A stretch of DNA of 9,128 bases from JAUMBM01 sp964645715 (GTDB lineage Bacteria; Bacteroidota; Bacteroidia; Chitinophagales; Saprospiraceae): NCBI GenBank assembly GCA_964645715.1, contig CAZYAO010000078.1:1-9128 (forward strand). Direction: 5' to 3'. Of this stretch, positions 8,325 through 9,128 are shown piece after piece. The translations under genes were made by a program, and so were the position numbers. How positions within the stretch are numbered: position 1 is the stretch's first letter; every line of letters begins with the position of its first letter. Below the pieces are notes generated by a model, which saw only the letters and a program-made list of their open reading frames with translations, had not been told where the DNA came from and ran no database searches.

Positions 8325-8358
8325 GATATTATTCTGAAAAAAGGTAGATTTGCACTGA

Positions 8359-8388
8359 CAAATGTACCTCATTTTTTGAAAAAGCAAA
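8359..8388 (-). promoter_or_regulatory. Bacteroidota-type promoter of the SusC-SusD-FG-GAP array
   Basis: Read on the minus strand, TTTG (8388-8385) is followed after 18 bases by TACATTTG (8366-8359). These match the Bacteroidota -33 (TTTG) and -7 (TAnnTTTG) boxes exactly, with plausible spacing. Transcription would start near 8352, giving a leader of about 290 nt before the ATG at 8059. No other TAnnTTTG match on this strand was found between 8060 and 8350. Confidence 0.6.
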
Positions 8389-8433
8389 TTATTTTTTAAA
8401 AACATAAGCCATATTAACACATCAACCTGATAA

Positions 8434-8441
8434 TAATTTTG
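8434..8441 (+). promoter_or_regulatory. Candidate -7 box for the GHL10 gene
   Basis: TAATTTTG matches the Bacteroidota -7 consensus TAnnTTTG and lies 22 bases before the ATG at 8464. No TTTG is seen at the expected upstream distance, so this is a half-match. A second half-match, TAGATTTG at 8345-8352, lies further upstream and overlaps the start region of the divergent transcript. Confidence 0.35.
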
Positions 8442-8463
8442 AGACCGCAAGTAACTTCTCCAA

Positions 8464-9128
8464 ATGGCCGCATACAGGAAACTTTTTCATATACTTACAA
8501 CTATTTGTCCAACAGCTTACAGCGTACTGGTAATAGTGTTGCTGACTGCTTGTCAGCCCGGGCTGCACAGACTCGAAAAAACGCCTGCCTTTCGGGGGGT
8601 ATGGCTAACCAACATTGCGAGTGATGCGCTGTTTTCACGTCACCATATCGAACAGGCGGTGGCACTCTGTGACTCACTCGGTATCAACCATATCTTCGTG
8701 GTTGTCTGGAACGACGCTACGACTACCTATCCTTCAAAAGTTATGCAACAGCTTACCGGACAGGCCATACAGCCCGAATTCGCCGGACGCGACCCGCTTG
8801 CAGAGCTAATCGAAGCAGCCCACCGTCGCCAGATCAAAGTGCATGCCTGGTTTGAGTTTGGTTTTTCCTGTTCCTACCAAAAGCCCGATGGTGGCCCCAT
8901 CATTGCTGCCCGACCCCATTGGGCAGCACGTGACCGGCACGGACAGTTGGCAACCAAAAACGGCTTCCAGTGGATGAACGCTTTTCATCCGGAGGTGCAG
9001 GATTTTATCAGCTCGCTGGTACTGGAAGTTGTCAATAATTATGCCATCGACGGTATACAGGGCGATGACCGCCTCCCCGCCCAGCCGTCACTCGCTGGCT
9101 ACGACGACTACACCCGCGCACTGTACCG
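8464..9128 (+). CDS. GHL10 (DUF187) family glycosyl-hydrolase-like lipoprotein, N-terminal part (runs off the right edge)
   Basis: The first 221 codons of a predicted TIM-barrel glycosidase-like enzyme; no stop codon is reached. The signal peptide (MAAYRK, hydrophobic stretch, lipobox LLTAC) places the lipidated Cys at 30. The barrel starts at RGVWLTN (44-50) and shows GHL10 hallmarks in order: FAGRDPLAELI (about 107-117), KVHAWFEFGF (about 125-134, with E131), HWAARD (152-157), WMNAFHPEV (about 170-178) and the strand-end acidic motif DGIQGDDR (196-203). The best-known relative is E. coli DigH (YddW), a lipoprotein acting on stripped peptidoglycan glycan strands. The substrate here is unknown and may differ, and which acidic residues are catalytic is not settled by this sequence. 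ATG 8464 is the first Met after an in-frame stop at 8452-8454 and is needed for the signal peptide; no Shine-Dalgarno is seen. It is divergent from the SusC operon and shares its upstream region, which may indicate joint control. Confidence 0.9.
   Translation, partial: MAAYRKLFHILTTICPTAYSVLVIVLLTACQPGLHRLEKTPAFRGVWLTNIASDALFSRHHIEQAVALCDSLGINHIFVVVWNDATTTYPSKVMQQLTGQAIQPEFAGRDPLAELIEAAHRRQIKVHAWFEFGFSCSYQKPDGGPIIAARPHWAARDRHGQLATKNGFQWMNAFHPEVQDFISSLVLEVVNNYAIDGIQGDDRLPAQPSLAGYDDYTRALY

Larger units (their letters stand above)
8060..8463. other. Divergent intergenic region with promoters and a long structured leader
   Basis: About 400 bases separate the SusC-family ATG (minus) from the GHL10 ATG (plus). 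No credible gene is seen: the short open frames here lack family resemblance. The right half (about 8330-8440) is AT-rich and holds promoter-like boxes on both strands. The left half lies downstream of the minus-strand promoter and would be transcribed as the transporter leader, with hairpins at 8307-8324, 8173-8185 and 8105-8120. No tRNA, direct repeat array or attachment site was found. Confidence 0.7.

Noticed and set aside
8253..8450. 65-codon minus-strand open frame in the divergent intergenic region
   Set aside because: It spans the predicted promoter of the transporter operon, has no recognisable domain, and has a composition that looks like translated non-coding DNA.
8439..8809. Short plus-strand open frames at 8439-8624 and 8615-8809
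   Set aside because: They are other-frame shadows of the GHL10 gene, whose frame from 8464 has a clear lipoprotein signal and family motifs.

Overview
The window looks like chromosomal DNA of a Bacteroidota bacterium. The reasons are a complete SusC/SusD outer-membrane pair, a promoter matching the phylum's own consensus (TTTG and TAnnTTTG boxes), start sites without clear Shine-Dalgarno sequences, and several lipoproteins. Base composition is moderate rather than AT-rich. The protein style suggests an environmental lineage (Saprospiria, Cytophagia or Chitinophagia) more than a gut Bacteroides, but this placement is an inference.

Layout. Positions 59-8059 hold three genes on the minus strand, transcribed right to left: a SusC-family TonB-dependent transporter (4994-8059), a SusD-like lipoprotein (3397-4959) and a large FG-GAP/VCBS repeat lipoprotein with an ASPIC/UnbV domain (59-3328). 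The SusC-SusD gap is 34 bases. The SusD to FG-GAP gap is 68 bases and contains a terminator-like hairpin. The array ends in a perfect 18-bp hairpin at 21-60 that starts inside the last stop codon. Positions 8060-8463 are a non-coding divergent region with a well-matched minus-strand promoter, a predicted leader of about 290 nt carrying several hairpins, and a weaker plus-strand promoter candidate. From 8464 to the right edge runs the first 221 codons of a plus-strand lipoprotein of the GHL10 (DUF187) glycosyl-hydrolase-like family; the gene continues outside the window.

How the genes may work together. SusC forms the TonB-driven barrel and SusD its substrate-capturing lid. The FG-GAP lipoprotein sits where classical loci encode accessory surface glycan-binding lipoproteins (SusE/F), so it may be an unusual, calcium-dependent third component of the uptake machine. 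The divergent GHL10 lipoprotein could supply or process the ligand, or may be an unrelated envelope enzyme. No transcription factor, sigma/anti-sigma pair, or canonical polysaccharidase is visible, so the substrate cannot be named. There is no rRNA, tRNA, CRISPR array, IS element or prophage gene. The most interesting points are the FG-GAP/ASPIC protein in the accessory position and the RNA hairpins that may set relative expression of the three genes.
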